A stretch of 64,000 bases of DNA, from assembly GCF_004297105.1 (NCBI RefSeq), contig NZ_SCVE01000012.1, forward strand, positions 248,001 through 312,000, in the 5' to 3' direction. The notes under the pieces are model-generated. The model saw only the letters and a program-made list of their open reading frames with translations. It did no database searches and was not told the origin of the DNA. A program made the position numbers and the translations under genes. This DNA comes from Herbiconiux sp. (GTDB lineage: Bacteria; Actinomycetota; Actinomycetes; Actinomycetales; Microbacteriaceae). Below, piece by piece: positions 15,885 through 24,687 of this stretch (its first letter is position 1; each line of letters opens with the position of its first letter).

Positions 15885-16801
15885 CCTCGACGTTCTGGTT
15901 CTTCGGGGTGACCACAGGCCAGTCCGCGATGCAGCGCATCTACCCGCTCTGGATGGAGGAGCTCGGTATCGATTCGGCACTCCGGGGCATCGACTTCCCG
16001 ATCGACGCCCCGGCCGCCGACTACCGATCGGCCGTCGCACGCGTGAAAGACGATCCCGACTCGATGGGCGGCCTGATCACGACCCACAAGCTGAACGTGC
16101 TGTCGGCCGCCGCCGACCTCATCGAAGAACTCGACGATTCGGCCGTGCTCCTCCACGAGGTGAGCTGCCTGCACAAGAGTCGTGGCCGGCTTCTCGGCGC
16201 TGCGCTCGACGACCGCACGAGCTGGCTCGCCCTGCAGTCGCTCGTGCCCGAGGGGTTCTGGAGGAAGGACGGCGACCTCCTGCTGCTCGGCGCAGGTGGG
16301 GCCTCGATCGCCACCGTCCTCGGCATCCATCGCGCCGACCAGGCAGGCCTCCCGGTGCCCGCGCGCATCCGGGTCACCGCCCGATCGACCGATCGGCTCG
16401 ACGAGCTCGGTGCGCTGCAGCGAACGATCGGATTCCGCATCCCGACGACCCCGATCGTCACCGCCACGGCCGACGAGGCCGACGCCGTGGTGGCCGGCCT
16501 GCCGCCTCACTCCCTCGTCGTGAACGCCACCGGAATGGGCAAGGATCGCCCGGGCTCCCCACTCACCGATGCCGTGCAGTACCCGCGCGACTCGATCGCC
16601 TGGGACATGAACTACCGCGGGGAGCGCCCGTTCCTCCGCCAGGCAGAGGCCCAGGCGGAGGAACGGCGCCTGACGGTCGTCGACGGCTGGGACTACTTCG
16701 TCTACTCCTGGACGCACGTGGTGAGCGTCGTGCACGACATCGAGATCGACGCGCCCACGTTCGACCGGCTCTCGACGATCGCCCGCTCCGTCCTGGCCTG
16801 A
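15881..16801 (+). CDS. Shikimate-dehydrogenase-like oxidoreductase, paralogue 1
   Basis: 306 residues. The Rossmann motif LLLGAGGASIATVL and the NATGMGKDRPGSPL segment identify the shikimate/quinate dehydrogenase fold. The candidate catalytic Lys is K70 in ITTHK and an Asp lies in GAALDDRTS. The N-terminal shikimate-binding Ser-x-Ser of AroE is replaced by GVTTGQSAM, so the substrate is unlikely to be shikimate. A paralogue with the same substitutions lies at 25306-26247. Found here in a sugar-catabolic cluster, coupled to an UlaG-like lactonase, it probably oxidises or reduces a hydroxyl/keto group of a sugar or cyclitol derivative (inference). Confidence 0.8.
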   Translation: MTSTFWFFGVTTGQSAMQRIYPLWMEELGIDSALRGIDFPIDAPAADYRSAVARVKDDPDSMGGLITTHKLNVLSAAADLIEELDDSAVLLHEVSCLHKSRGRLLGAALDDRTSWLALQSLVPEGFWRKDGDLLLLGAGGASIATVLGIHRADQAGLPVPARIRVTARSTDRLDELGALQRTIGFRIPTTPIVTATADEADAVVAGLPPHSLVVNATGMGKDRPGSPLTDAVQYPRDSIAWDMNYRGERPFLRQAEAQAEERRLTVVDGWDYFVYSWTHVVSVVHDIEIDAPTFDRLSTIARSVLA

Positions 16802-16819
16802 CGGACCCGACCCGGAGGT

Positions 16820-16855
16820 TCCGTTCGGCCCTCCCACCACGAAGGGCCGAACGGA
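16820..16855. terminator. Bidirectional hairpin terminator
   Basis: Perfect 13-bp arms (16820-16832 and 16843-16855) with a 10-nt loop sit exactly between the convergent ends of the dehydrogenase (16801) and HAD (16857) genes. There is no U-run, as is usual for actinobacterial terminators. Confidence 0.75.
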
Positions 16856-16856
16856 G

Positions 16857-17396
16857 TCAGACCCCGCCGTCGTACCGCGACGAGCTGTCGTAGTACCCGC
16901 TCGGGAAGTACACACCGGGGATGTCGAATTCGGCGTACATCTCCACGATCTTGCGGTTGTCGTCGATCGCGAGCACGGGGTCGATCCCCCACTCCCGCAG
17001 TCGTGCCACTTCATCGCGCTTGTAGTCGACCGCGTGCCGGGACGAGTCATCCTCGTCGGGCGGTCGGCACACCAGCAGGTCCCAGCGCAGGCCGTTGCCG
17101 ACGAGCCACTCGCGCGTGGTGGCGGCGACCTCGTCGATACGACCGGTGAGGATCACGATCCGCACGTCGTGACGCATGGCCGCGGCGAGCGCGCGTCCGG
17201 CTTCGATCACGCCGTCGGCGTCGACACCGCCGTAGAACCCGCGCCAATCGGGTTCTTCGCGATGCAGGAAGTGCTGCCGATGCATCGCATCGGCGAGCAC
17301 GCCGTCGAGGTCGAAGATCACCGCCTCGCCGGGCAGCACGCGGCCGGTCGCGGGATGCCAGTGCGACGGAAGCCCTGCTGCAGGGAGCGCGCTCAT
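16857..17396 (-). CDS. HAD-superfamily phosphatase (polynucleotide-kinase-phosphatase-like fold)
   Basis: 179 residues from the ATG at 17396, overlapping the upstream transketolase stop (ATGA). HAD motif I VIFDLDGVLAD has both catalytic Asp residues, motif II is VILTGR, the motif III lysine is in DYKRDEVARL and motif IV is LAIDDN. The size and lack of a large cap resemble the phosphatase domain of PNK-type enzymes and LNS2-like HADs. Its position as last gene of the transketolase operon suggests dephosphorylation or proofreading of a sugar-phosphate in the pathway; this is inference. Confidence 0.75.
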   Translation of the reverse strand: MSALPAAGLPSHWHPATGRVLPGEAVIFDLDGVLADAMHRQHFLHREEPDWRGFYGGVDADGVIEAGRALAAAMRHDVRIVILTGRIDEVAATTREWLVGNGLRWDLLVCRPPDEDDSSRHAVDYKRDEVARLREWGIDPVLAIDDNRKIVEMYAEFDIPGVYFPSGYYDSSSRYDGGV

Positions 17397-18370
17397 GCCA
17401 GAGCCTCCCGCACCACCGCCGCGATCCCCGGCGCGTCGAGCCGGTAGTGCGCGTAGAGGTGGGTGGGCGGCGCGATCAGGCTGTACTCGTCGTGGATGCC
17501 GTGCCGCACGAGCCGTGCACGCGAGGGGGCCTCGGCCATCACCTCGGCCACGGCGGCACCGAGGCCGCCGAGCACGTTGTGCTCCTCGACGGTCATCACG
17601 ATGTCGCTCCGCTCCGAGGCGGCGAGCACCAGCGACCGGTCGAGCGGCTTGATGGTGGGCATGTCGATCACGCCGACCGAGAGCCCTTCGGCTCGAAGCG
17701 TCTCGGCCGCGCGCAGGGCCGGATGCACCTGGGTGCCGCACGCGATGAGGGTGACATCCGTTCCCGTGGAGTGCTCGATACCGCGACCGAACTCGAACAC
17801 CACGTCGTCGTCGTAGACCTGAGGATCGCGGCCCCGGCTGGTGCGGAAGTAGATCGGCTCCGGCCACTCGGCCGACGCCCGGATGGCAGCCCGCAACTGA
17901 GGCCCGTCGGCGGGCGACACCACGGTGAGACCGGCGATGGCCCGCATCGTGGAGATGTCTTCGGTGGCGTGGTGGCTGGTGCCGTAGAAGCCGAGCGCGA
18001 TGCCCGTGTGGTGACCGATGAGGCGCACCGGGAGTTTCGTGTAGGCCACGTCCATGCGGATCTGCTCGCAGCAGAGGAGCGCGAGGAACGACGCGAAGGT
18101 GGCCACGAAGGGCATCGCTCCCGTGGTGGCGAGGCCCGCCGCCGCCGACACCATGTTCTGCTCGGAGATGCCGAACTGCACGAATCGGTCGGGATGCCGT
18201 TCGGCGAACTTCACGAGACCGTTCGAGTACTGCAGATCGGCCGTGCCGGCCACGACCGGGTGGCCTGCGTCCACGAGATCGAGCAACCCGTCGGAGAGGT
18301 GGTCGAGGCCGGGGTTCTGCGCGTTCAGGCCCCGGTACTGCCAGGAGCCCTCGGTCAGCGTGGCGCTCAT
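17393..18370 (-). CDS. Transketolase, C-terminal (pyrimidine-binding) subunit
   Basis: 325 residues from the ATG at 18370. It has the ThDP pyrimidine domain with the activating Glu in QFGISEQNMVSAAAG, the donor-site GHHTGIALGFYGTSHHATED stretch and the C-terminal transketolase domain (PTIKPLDRSLV, TVEEHNVLGGLG). It pairs with the N-terminal subunit encoded immediately upstream (ATGA overlap) to form a heteromeric enzyme moving two-carbon ketol units between sugar phosphates. Split transketolases of this kind are common in dedicated carbohydrate clusters rather than the housekeeping pentose pathway. Confidence 0.9.
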   Translation of the reverse strand: MSATLTEGSWQYRGLNAQNPGLDHLSDGLLDLVDAGHPVVAGTADLQYSNGLVKFAERHPDRFVQFGISEQNMVSAAAGLATTGAMPFVATFASFLALLCCEQIRMDVAYTKLPVRLIGHHTGIALGFYGTSHHATEDISTMRAIAGLTVVSPADGPQLRAAIRASAEWPEPIYFRTSRGRDPQVYDDDVVFEFGRGIEHSTGTDVTLIACGTQVHPALRAAETLRAEGLSVGVIDMPTIKPLDRSLVLAASERSDIVMTVEEHNVLGGLGAAVAEVMAEAPSRARLVRHGIHDEYSLIAPPTHLYAHYRLDAPGIAAVVREALA

Positions 18371-19236
18371 GCGCGACCCCCCTCGAGGATCTCGGCCACG
18401 GCGGCCTCCGCATCGGCCGGCACGAGGTAGCCGAGGTGCCACCCGGGCTCCTCCTCCATATAGGCGACGCCCTTGCCCTTCTTGGTGTGGGCCACCACGC
18501 AGCTCGGGGCCGCGTCGGCGGGCCGCTCAGCGAGCGCGCGCAGCAGATCGCGCACCGCGGATGCATCGTGGCCGTCGACCTCGTGCACCTCCCAGCCGAA
18601 CGCGCGCCACTTGTCGCCGAGGGGCTCGATGCCGATCACGTCGTCGACGCTGCCGTCGAGCTGGAAACCATTGCGGTCCACGATGGCCACCAGCTTGCCA
18701 AGCCGGTGGTGGGCTCCGGCGAGCGCCGCCTCCCAGACCTGCCCTTCCTGCATCTCACCATCGCCGAGCATCACGAACACGCTGAAGTCGCGACCCGCCA
18801 GACGCCCTCCGAGCGCCATCCCGAGCCCGTTCGACAGCGCATGGCCGATGGAGCCGGAGCTGAAGTCGATGCCCGCGACCTTGGTCATGTCGGGGTGGTC
18901 GCCCAGCGGGCTGCCGAGGCGGGTGTAGCTGTCGAGCACCTCGCGGGAGAAGTAGCCGAGGTCGGCGAGGATGGGGAACAGCCCGACGGCGGCGTGCCCC
19001 TTTCCCATCAGGAAACGATCACGGTCGGCCCAGGCGGGATTCGCGGAATCCGTGCGCATCACCCCGTAGTAGAGGGCGGCGAAGATCTCGGCGGCGGAGA
19101 ACACCGAACTGTAGTGACCGACCTTGGCGATCTCGATCAGGCGGATCGCCTCGGTGCGCACGAAGGTTGCGCGATCGGCGAGGGAGGCGTCATCGGCGGT
19201 CGGCCGATCGGGCAGGAGCGTCGTTGCAGAGTGCAT
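18367..19236 (-). CDS. Transketolase, N-terminal (ThDP diphosphate-binding) subunit
   Basis: 289 residues. ThDP/Mg2+ motif VMLGDGEMQEGQVWEA through IVDRNGFQ, plus the conserved GKGHAAVGLFP and GSLG-like SSGSIGHALSNGLGMA. First gene of a three-gene minus-strand operon (N-subunit, C-subunit, HAD), transcribed divergently from the SDR at 19311 across a 74-bp gap with two operator-like sites. The acceptor and donor sugars are not deducible, but the cluster context implies a nonstandard ketose phosphate. Confidence 0.9.
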   Translation of the reverse strand: MHSATTLLPDRPTADDASLADRATFVRTEAIRLIEIAKVGHYSSVFSAAEIFAALYYGVMRTDSANPAWADRDRFLMGKGHAAVGLFPILADLGYFSREVLDSYTRLGSPLGDHPDMTKVAGIDFSSGSIGHALSNGLGMALGGRLAGRDFSVFVMLGDGEMQEGQVWEAALAGAHHRLGKLVAIVDRNGFQLDGSVDDVIGIEPLGDKWRAFGWEVHEVDGHDASAVRDLLRALAERPADAAPSCVVAHTKKGKGVAYMEEEPGWHLGYLVPADAEAAVAEILEGGRA

Positions 19237-19249
19237 GCCCCCATCGTCA

Positions 19250-19292
19250 TTGAAATTTCACCCGGGGTCAAGCTATGTTCGGAATATATTTC
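19250..19292. promoter_or_regulatory. Divergent promoter region with paired RpiR-type sites (region B)
   Basis: A perfect 10-bp palindrome TGAAATTTCA (19251-19260) and CGGAATATATTTC (19280-19292), centres about 30 bp apart, lie between the transketolase operon and the SDR gene. TTGAAA (19250-19255) with TATGTT (19274-19279) makes a plausible promoter for the SDR, again with operators overlapping it. Confidence 0.5.
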
Positions 19293-19310
19293 GATACGGA
19301 TGGAGAAACC

Positions 19311-20018
19311 ATGACCACCGACCACTCCCAGCCCCCTCTCGCCGTCATCACGGGTGGGGGAACCGGCATCGGCCGCGCCGTCGCCGAGCTCTTGCTCGAG
19401 AGGGGCTGGGCCGTGCGAGCACTGGGACTCGACGCCGATGCCGATCTCCCCGAGGCCATCAGCTTCCGCCGCTGTGACGTGAGCGACGGCGCCGCACTCT
19501 TCGATGCCGTGAGCGACTTGGGGGCGGTCTCCGCACTCGTGACGGCTGCGGCGGTGCTGCGTGACGACGAGTGGGAGCCCGCATCCTTCGACGCCGTGCT
19601 CGGCATCAACGCCACCGGGGTCCTGGCCGTCGCCGAGCTCCTTCGCAGCCGGCTCTCCGACGCGGATGGCGCGATCGTGAACTTCGCGTCGATGTGGAGC
19701 TACTTCGGCTCGGCGGGATCCCCCGCCTATGCGGCGTCGAAGGGGGCGATCGTCGCGCTCACCCGTTCCCAGGCCGTGGCCTATGCCGCGGAGGGCATCC
19801 GGGTGAACGCCGTGGCACCGGGCTGGATCGCGACGCCCATGTCGCGGCGTGCGCGCGACGACGCCGACCGCTATGCACGCATCACGGCACGCATCCCCCT
19901 CGGCCGCTGGGGCGGCGCATCCGAGGTGGCGGCGGCGATCGGCTTCCTCGTGTCGCCTGATGCGAGCTACATCACGGGCACCGTGCTGAACGTCGACGGC
20001 GGCTACGCCATCGCGTGA
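19311..20018 (+). CDS. Short-chain dehydrogenase/reductase (SDR)
   Basis: 235 residues from the ATG at 19311 (GGAG at spacing 5; an ORF extension upstream to 19275 would run through the operator and is rejected). Classical SDR: nucleotide motif TGGGTGIG, N-A-A-like TAAAVL, catalytic Ser in NFASMWSYFG and the YAASK pair, and the C-terminal ITGTVLNVDGGYA typical of sugar and polyol dehydrogenases. Cytoplasmic NAD(P)-dependent alcohol/ketone interconversion. Part of the cluster by shared regulatory region with the transketolase operon. Confidence 0.87.
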   Translation: MTTDHSQPPLAVITGGGTGIGRAVAELLLERGWAVRALGLDADADLPEAISFRRCDVSDGAALFDAVSDLGAVSALVTAAAVLRDDEWEPASFDAVLGINATGVLAVAELLRSRLSDADGAIVNFASMWSYFGSAGSPAYAASKGAIVALTRSQAVAYAAEGIRVNAVAPGWIATPMSRRARDDADRYARITARIPLGRWGGASEVAAAIGFLVSPDASYITGTVLNVDGGYAIA

Positions 20019-20046
20019 CGCCGAGCGGCGCGTGCCCTCGTCGACC

Positions 20047-21138
20047 TCAGAACACGACGAGGGTGCGCGCGCCCACTCCGGCCACGAGGTCGGCCACGCC
20101 GTCGTTGATCTCGTCGAGCCCGATCCGCCGCCCCGCGAGCGCCTCGAGCTCCAGCCGGCCGGCCAGGAAGTCGCCCACGAGCAGGGGCAGGTCGGTCTGC
20201 GGCTGCAGCGATCCGGCCCGCACGCCGTGCACGCCCTTGCCCGAGTGCAGCTGCCCGGCCGAGAACGCGATCCGGGCGTCGTCACCGAACACTCCGACCG
20301 CCCACACCGACCCGCCGCGCGCGGTCGCGTCGAGCGCGAGATCGATGAGCGCCGGAACCCCCACCGCCTCGAACGCGTGATCTGCTCCCCCATCCGTGAT
20401 GTCGCGGATGACCGATGCGGCATCAACCACCGATGCGGTGTTGATCACATGGCTGGCCCCGAACCGCTCCGACGCCAGGGCCAGGCGCTCGTCGCTGCGA
20501 TCGAGTGCGATCACGCTCGCCGCTCCCGCCGCCGCCGCCCCCTGGCAGACGTTGAGCCCCACACCGCCCGCGCCGATCACCACGACGTGGTCGCCGGGCG
20601 CGACCGCCGCCACCTTGCGCGCCGATCCCACCCCCGTGGCCACCGCGCAGCCGAGCATGGCGGCGAGGTCGAGCGGCATCCGGGCGTCGATGACGGTCAC
20701 GGCGTTGCGGTGCAGCACCATCTCTTCGGCGAAGCCGGCGATGTTGGTCCACTGGTGCACCTCGCGGCCGACACGGGACAGGCGGGGGGTCGCATCCGCC
20801 TTGCGCATCGTGGCCTCGCGGTTCTGGCACATCGCCGGGCGCCCCGCGCGGCACATCCGGCACTCGCCGCAGAACACCACGAAGCACGCGACGACGTGGT
20901 CGCCGACGGCGACATCGCGCACGGCGGCACCGACCTCGGTGACCACTCCGGAGGCCTCATGCCCGAGCACCACCGGCATCGGCCGCGCGACGCGGCCGTC
21001 GATCACGTGCAGATCGGAGTGGCAGATGCCGACGGCCGCTGTGGCGACCCGCACCTCGTGGGGCTCGAGCGCATCCGGGGTGTCGATCCGCTCGATGCGC
21101 AGGCGCTCGTGGGGGGCATTGAGGACGGCTGCTCGCAT
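20047..21138 (-). CDS. Zinc-dependent alcohol dehydrogenase (MDR, class III-like)
   Basis: 363 residues. Catalytic-zinc Cys in AVGICHSDLHV with His in VVLGHEASGVV, the structural-zinc motif CGECRMCRAGRPAMC, and the Rossmann motif VVIGAGGVGLNVCQGAA. The long mid-section and the VGREVHQWTNIAGFAEE segment resemble class III / NDMA-type alcohol dehydrogenases, which act on alcohols or on thiol adducts of aldehydes. Divergent from the FGGY kinase gene, sharing regulatory region C. It could handle the aldehyde produced by aldolase or transketolase steps (inference). Confidence 0.85.
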   Translation of the reverse strand: MRAAVLNAPHERLRIERIDTPDALEPHEVRVATAAVGICHSDLHVIDGRVARPMPVVLGHEASGVVTEVGAAVRDVAVGDHVVACFVVFCGECRMCRAGRPAMCQNREATMRKADATPRLSRVGREVHQWTNIAGFAEEMVLHRNAVTVIDARMPLDLAAMLGCAVATGVGSARKVAAVAPGDHVVVIGAGGVGLNVCQGAAAAGAASVIALDRSDERLALASERFGASHVINTASVVDAASVIRDITDGGADHAFEAVGVPALIDLALDATARGGSVWAVGVFGDDARIAFSAGQLHSGKGVHGVRAGSLQPQTDLPLLVGDFLAGRLELEALAGRRIGLDEINDGVADLVAGVGARTLVVF

Positions 21139-21154
21139 GAGATCGCTCCCGATT

Positions 21155-21197
21155 CGGTAATTATTTCTCTTCCGGACTTGAGTTCGGAATAATCTTC
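21155..21197. promoter_or_regulatory. Divergent regulatory region with paired RpiR-type sites (region C)
   Basis: CGGTAATTATTTC (21155-21167) and CGGAATAATCTTC (21185-21197), exactly 30 bp apart in the same orientation, lie between the alcohol dehydrogenase and the FGGY kinase. The first is nearly identical to the D-region site CGGTAATCATTTC. Confidence 0.55.
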
Positions 21198-21261
21198 GGC
21201 CACTCTAGTGAGGGGCATGAAGCCCGGTCAACAAACACGATGAAGTGGACGCGGTTCGACG

Positions 21262-22761
21262 ATGAGCACAACCCATGTGATGGCACTGGACGCGGGTACA
21301 GGCAGCGTTCGCGCGATCCTGTTCCGGCACGACGGCTCGGTGGAGCACATCGCGCAGGAGGAGTTCGAGCAGCACTACCCCTCCCCCGGTTGGGTGGAGC
21401 ACGATGCGACGGACATCTGGGAGTCCCAGCGCCGCGTCGCGCACCGCGTGCTCGAGGAGTCGGGTGTCGAAGCGTCTGCCGTGGCCGCGATCGGCATCAC
21501 GAACCAGCGCGAGACCTGCGTGCTCTGGGACAGGCGCACCGGCGAGCCCGTGCACAACGCCCTCGTCTGGCAGGACGGCCGCACGGCCGGCTTCTGCGAC
21601 GAACTCCGCGACCTCGGCCACGCCGAGCGGGTGCGCCACGCCACCGGCCTGCCAATCGACACCTACTTCTCCGGCACAAAGATCAAGTGGCTGCTCGACA
21701 ACGTACCGGGCGCCCGCGAGCGCGCCGAGGCCGGCGAACTGCTGGCGGGCACCATCGACTCCTGGCTCATCTGGAAGCTCACGGATGGCGCAGCCCACGT
21801 CACCGACTACTCGAACGCGTCGCGCACGATGTGCTTCAACATCCGCGAGCTGGAGTGGGACCGGGACATCCTGGCCCTCCTCGACATCCCGATCGGGATC
21901 CTTCCCGAGGTGCGCCCCTCGAGCGAGGTGTACGGCAGCACCGGTGAAGCCGCCGGCTTCGGCGCCGCCATCCCGGTCGCCTCGGCCACCGGCGACCAGC
22001 AGGGCGCTCTGTTCGGCCAGGCCTGCTTCACACCGGGTTCGGTCAAGGCCACCTATGGCACGGGTGGCTCGGTGATGATGAACACCGGCACCGCCCTCGT
22101 GGAATCGAAGGCCGGGCTCATCACCACGATCGCCTGGGGACTCGACGGTCGGGTGGAGTATGCGCTCGAGGGTGTCTTCTTCGGCGTCGGTGTGACCATC
22201 AAGTGGCTGCGCGACGAGCTCCGGGTGATCGACAGCGTGGAGGAGACGGCGGCGATCGCCGCATCCGTTCCCGACACCGGAGGGGTCTATCTCGTTCCGG
22301 CCTTCACCGGGTTGGCCTCTCCGTACTGGGACCAGTACGCCCGTGCCACCGTGTTCGGCATCACTCCGGGAACCGGGCGGGCTCAGCTCGTGCGAGCCGC
22401 CCTCGAGTCCATGAGCTACTCCTACCGTGACGTCATCGACGCCATGACGGCCGAGTCGGGCAACCCGCTGCCCGAGCTCCGGGTCGACGGCGGCGCGGTG
22501 GCGAACGACTTCCACCTCCAGTTCCAGGCGGATCAGCTCGGAGTACCCGTGCGCCGACCGCGCGTCACCGAGTCGACCGCGCGGGGCGCCGCCTTCCTCG
22601 CGGGCCTCGCCGTTGGCTTCTGGTCGTCACAGGACCAGCTGCGCGACTCGATCGACATCGAGCGCAGCTTCGAACCGCAGATGGATGCCGAGACCCGCGA
22701 GCGCCTCTACGCGGGTTGGACCAAGGCGGTCTCCCGCTCCCTCGACTGGGTCACGCACTGA
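21262..22761 (+). CDS. Glycerol-kinase-like FGGY carbohydrate kinase
   Basis: 499 residues, collinear with GlpK over the whole length (PGWVEHDATDIWESQ, GITNQRETCVLWDRRTG, FSGTKIKWLLD, DYSNASRTMCFNI, ATGDQQGALFGQ, RVDGGAVANDF). Glycerol contacts corresponding to Arg83, Glu84, Trp103, Tyr135 and Asp245 of E. coli GlpK are present. The pocket residue Phe270 is Ser270 here (TYGTGGSVMMNTG), and the ATP-site DQGTTS reads DAGTGS. A GlpK annotation would be the default, but the pocket change and the lack of glpF/glpD neighbours suggest a larger polyol or ketose, or dihydroxyacetone. A weak ribosome-binding site precedes the ATG. Confidence 0.85.
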   Translation: MSTTHVMALDAGTGSVRAILFRHDGSVEHIAQEEFEQHYPSPGWVEHDATDIWESQRRVAHRVLEESGVEASAVAAIGITNQRETCVLWDRRTGEPVHNALVWQDGRTAGFCDELRDLGHAERVRHATGLPIDTYFSGTKIKWLLDNVPGARERAEAGELLAGTIDSWLIWKLTDGAAHVTDYSNASRTMCFNIRELEWDRDILALLDIPIGILPEVRPSSEVYGSTGEAAGFGAAIPVASATGDQQGALFGQACFTPGSVKATYGTGGSVMMNTGTALVESKAGLITTIAWGLDGRVEYALEGVFFGVGVTIKWLRDELRVIDSVEETAAIAASVPDTGGVYLVPAFTGLASPYWDQYARATVFGITPGTGRAQLVRAALESMSYSYRDVIDAMTAESGNPLPELRVDGGAVANDFHLQFQADQLGVPVRRPRVTESTARGAAFLAGLAVGFWSSQDQLRDSIDIERSFEPQMDAETRERLYAGWTKAVSRSLDWVTH

Positions 22762-22854
22762 AGCACGCGGCCGTCGAGCGCACGCGCCGACCGTGACGGT
22801 TCGCGCTCGTCGTGATCGACGCGAAACGTCAGATCGGGCGCGACCGGGCCTTCG

Positions 22855-23760
22855 TCAGGCGCGGGAGTCGCTGACCCGGGTGGGCTTGATGGCCCGCAGG
22901 TAGCTCTCCTGCAGGTAGTCGGCGGTCTCCTCGTAGTACTTCGTGGCATACGTGGCGTAGAGCACGTCGATGGCGAGCAGCTGCCCCCACTTGGCCGTGA
23001 CCGACTCGCCGTAGACGTCGGATGACGCCACCGTGCCCGCGGTGAGCAACACGTCATCGACCACGGAGGCGAGCGCCGAGTCGACGTTGGAGGTGATGCC
23101 GAGGGTGTGCGCGCCGTGGAACTTGGCGATCTGCGCCGAGGAGACCACCGACGTGGAGTCTCCGGAGTCGCTGATGGCGATCAGGATGTCGCCCTGCCCG
23201 AGTGTCGCGCTGCCCATCGACTGCACGCTCTGGTCACGGAAGAAGTGGCAGCGCACGCCCGCACGCACGAAGCGCATGGTGGCGTTCTCGGCCGCGGTCG
23301 ACGACGACCCCATGGCGGCGAAGTAGACCGACGACGCGGCGTGGATGCGCTCCACCGTCTTGAGGAGGATCTCCGGGTCGAGCCGCTCGGCCGTGCGGGT
23401 GAGCGATTCGAAGCTGCCGTGCAGCACCTTCTCCACGACGTTCTCCGGGCTGTCGCCCTTCAACACCCCTTCGTACACCCAGCTGGTGCGGGTTTCGGCG
23501 GCACCCGGTCGGGAGTAGATCGCCTGGGCGATGCCGAGCCGGAGCTGGTTGTAGCCCTCGAGATCGAGCTCGCGGAGGAACCGCGAGACCGTGGAGTCGG
23601 CCACCCCGGCCCGGCCGGCGAGCTCGGTGATGGAGAGCGCCTGAGCCTCCTCGGGGTTCGTGAGGATGACGTCGGCGACACCGCGGAGCGCAGGACTCAG
23701 CGAACCCGCCCTGCGCGAGATCTGGTGCAGGATGTTGTCACTCATGGCCTGGTCGCTCAC
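22855..23760 (-). CDS. RpiR/MurR-family transcriptional regulator with SIS domain
   Basis: 301 residues from a GTG at 23760 (or the ATG at 23745). N-terminal HTH_6 domain (about 10-85; ITELAGRAGVADSTVSRFLR is the recognition part) and a SIS sugar-isomerase-fold domain (about 125-265; FAAMGSSSTAAENA, LIAISDSGDSTSVV) that binds a phosphosugar. It is the last gene of the long minus-strand operon and overlaps the preceding dehydrogenase gene. As the only regulator in the cluster it is the natural candidate to bind the paired AT-rich sites in regions A-D; RpiR proteins typically recognise such AT-rich palindromes. Confidence 0.9.
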   Translation of the reverse strand: MSDQAMSDNILHQISRRAGSLSPALRGVADVILTNPEEAQALSITELAGRAGVADSTVSRFLRELDLEGYNQLRLGIAQAIYSRPGAAETRTSWVYEGVLKGDSPENVVEKVLHGSFESLTRTAERLDPEILLKTVERIHAASSVYFAAMGSSSTAAENATMRFVRAGVRCHFFRDQSVQSMGSATLGQGDILIAISDSGDSTSVVSSAQIAKFHGAHTLGITSNVDSALASVVDDVLLTAGTVASSDVYGESVTAKWGQLLAIDVLYATYATKYYEETADYLQESYLRAIKPTRVSDSRA

Positions 23761-24679
23761 GGTCAGAGTCTAAAGCGTCGAGCAGGTTGTCGACGGCTGC
23801 GCTCATGGCCCGCTCCACGCTCTCCGCGGTGAAGCCTCCGATGTGCGCCGTGCCGATCACCGCGGGATGGCTCGTGAGCGCGGTGACGCCCGGCGGCTCG
23901 ACTGCGTAGACATCGGTGGCGTAGGCGCGGAGGGCTCCGCTGTCGAGCACCTCGAGCACCGCCTCCTCATCCACCAGGGAGGCGCGCGCCGTGTTCACCA
24001 GGAGGGCACCGGCGGGCAGCCCCGTCAGCACCGCCCGATCGACGAGCGGCTTCTCGGCGGGGGGAGCGTGCAGCGTCAGCACGTCGGCGCTCGCGAGCAC
24101 GTCGTCGAGCGGGGCGAACGCGAAGTCGCCGTCGGGCGTGAACGAGGCATCCGGATACGCGTCGTAGGCGCGCACACTCATGCCGAGCGCGAGAGCCACC
24201 CGGATGACCCTCCTCCCGATCTGCCCGGCGCCGATCACGCCGAGGCGCCGCCCTCCCAGCTCGACACCTTGGCGCCGGCCCCACTCGCCGGCCCGGATGG
24301 CGCCGGCGGCGTAGGGCAGCGACCGGGCGGCCGCGAGCATCAGCGCCACGGTGAGCTCCGCCACTCCCTGCGCGTTGGCCGCGGGCGCGCGCAGCACCCG
24401 CACTCCACGCTCAGCAGCCGCCGCGAGGTCGATCGCGTCGGCCCCGGTACCGTTGCGCGAGATCGCTCGGAGCCGCGGCGCCGCCTCGAGGATGTCCCGG
24501 GTCACCGGTTCGATGCCGGCCAGATAGCCGACGCTGCCGGCGAGCGAGGCGCGTAGCTGCTCAGCGGTGGGCACCGCGCCCGGCGAGGGGAACACGACCT
24601 CGTAGCCGGCCGCGCGCATCCGCTCGATGGCCGGATGCCCGTGGGCCGAGCGCGGGGTGACGACGATGCGGTCGGGCAT
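23738..24679 (-). CDS. D-isomer-specific 2-hydroxyacid dehydrogenase (phosphoglycerate-dehydrogenase-like)
   Basis: 313 residues without a C-terminal ACT domain. The nucleotide motif is GVIGAGQIGRRVIRVAL, the catalytic Arg lies in VNTARASLVDEEAV, the Glu in the VYAVEPPG region and the His in GTAHIGGFT. These enzymes oxidise or reduce 2-hydroxy/2-keto acids with NAD(P). SerA-type serine biosynthesis is unlikely given the sugar-catabolic operon; a sugar-acid step is more plausible (inference). The gene follows the cupin isomerase after 8 bp and overlaps the RpiR gene. Confidence 0.85.
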   Translation of the reverse strand: MPDRIVVTPRSAHGHPAIERMRAAGYEVVFPSPGAVPTAEQLRASLAGSVGYLAGIEPVTRDILEAAPRLRAISRNGTGADAIDLAAAAERGVRVLRAPAANAQGVAELTVALMLAAARSLPYAAGAIRAGEWGRRQGVELGGRRLGVIGAGQIGRRVIRVALALGMSVRAYDAYPDASFTPDGDFAFAPLDDVLASADVLTLHAPPAEKPLVDRAVLTGLPAGALLVNTARASLVDEEAVLEVLDSGALRAYATDVYAVEPPGVTALTSHPAVIGTAHIGGFTAESVERAMSAAVDNLLDALDSDRERPGHE

Positions 24680-24687
24680 CGGATGCC

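Noticed and set aside
23738..24679. serA (serine biosynthesis)
   Set aside because: No ACT/regulatory domain, and the gene sits inside a sugar-catabolic operon overlapping an RpiR regulator.
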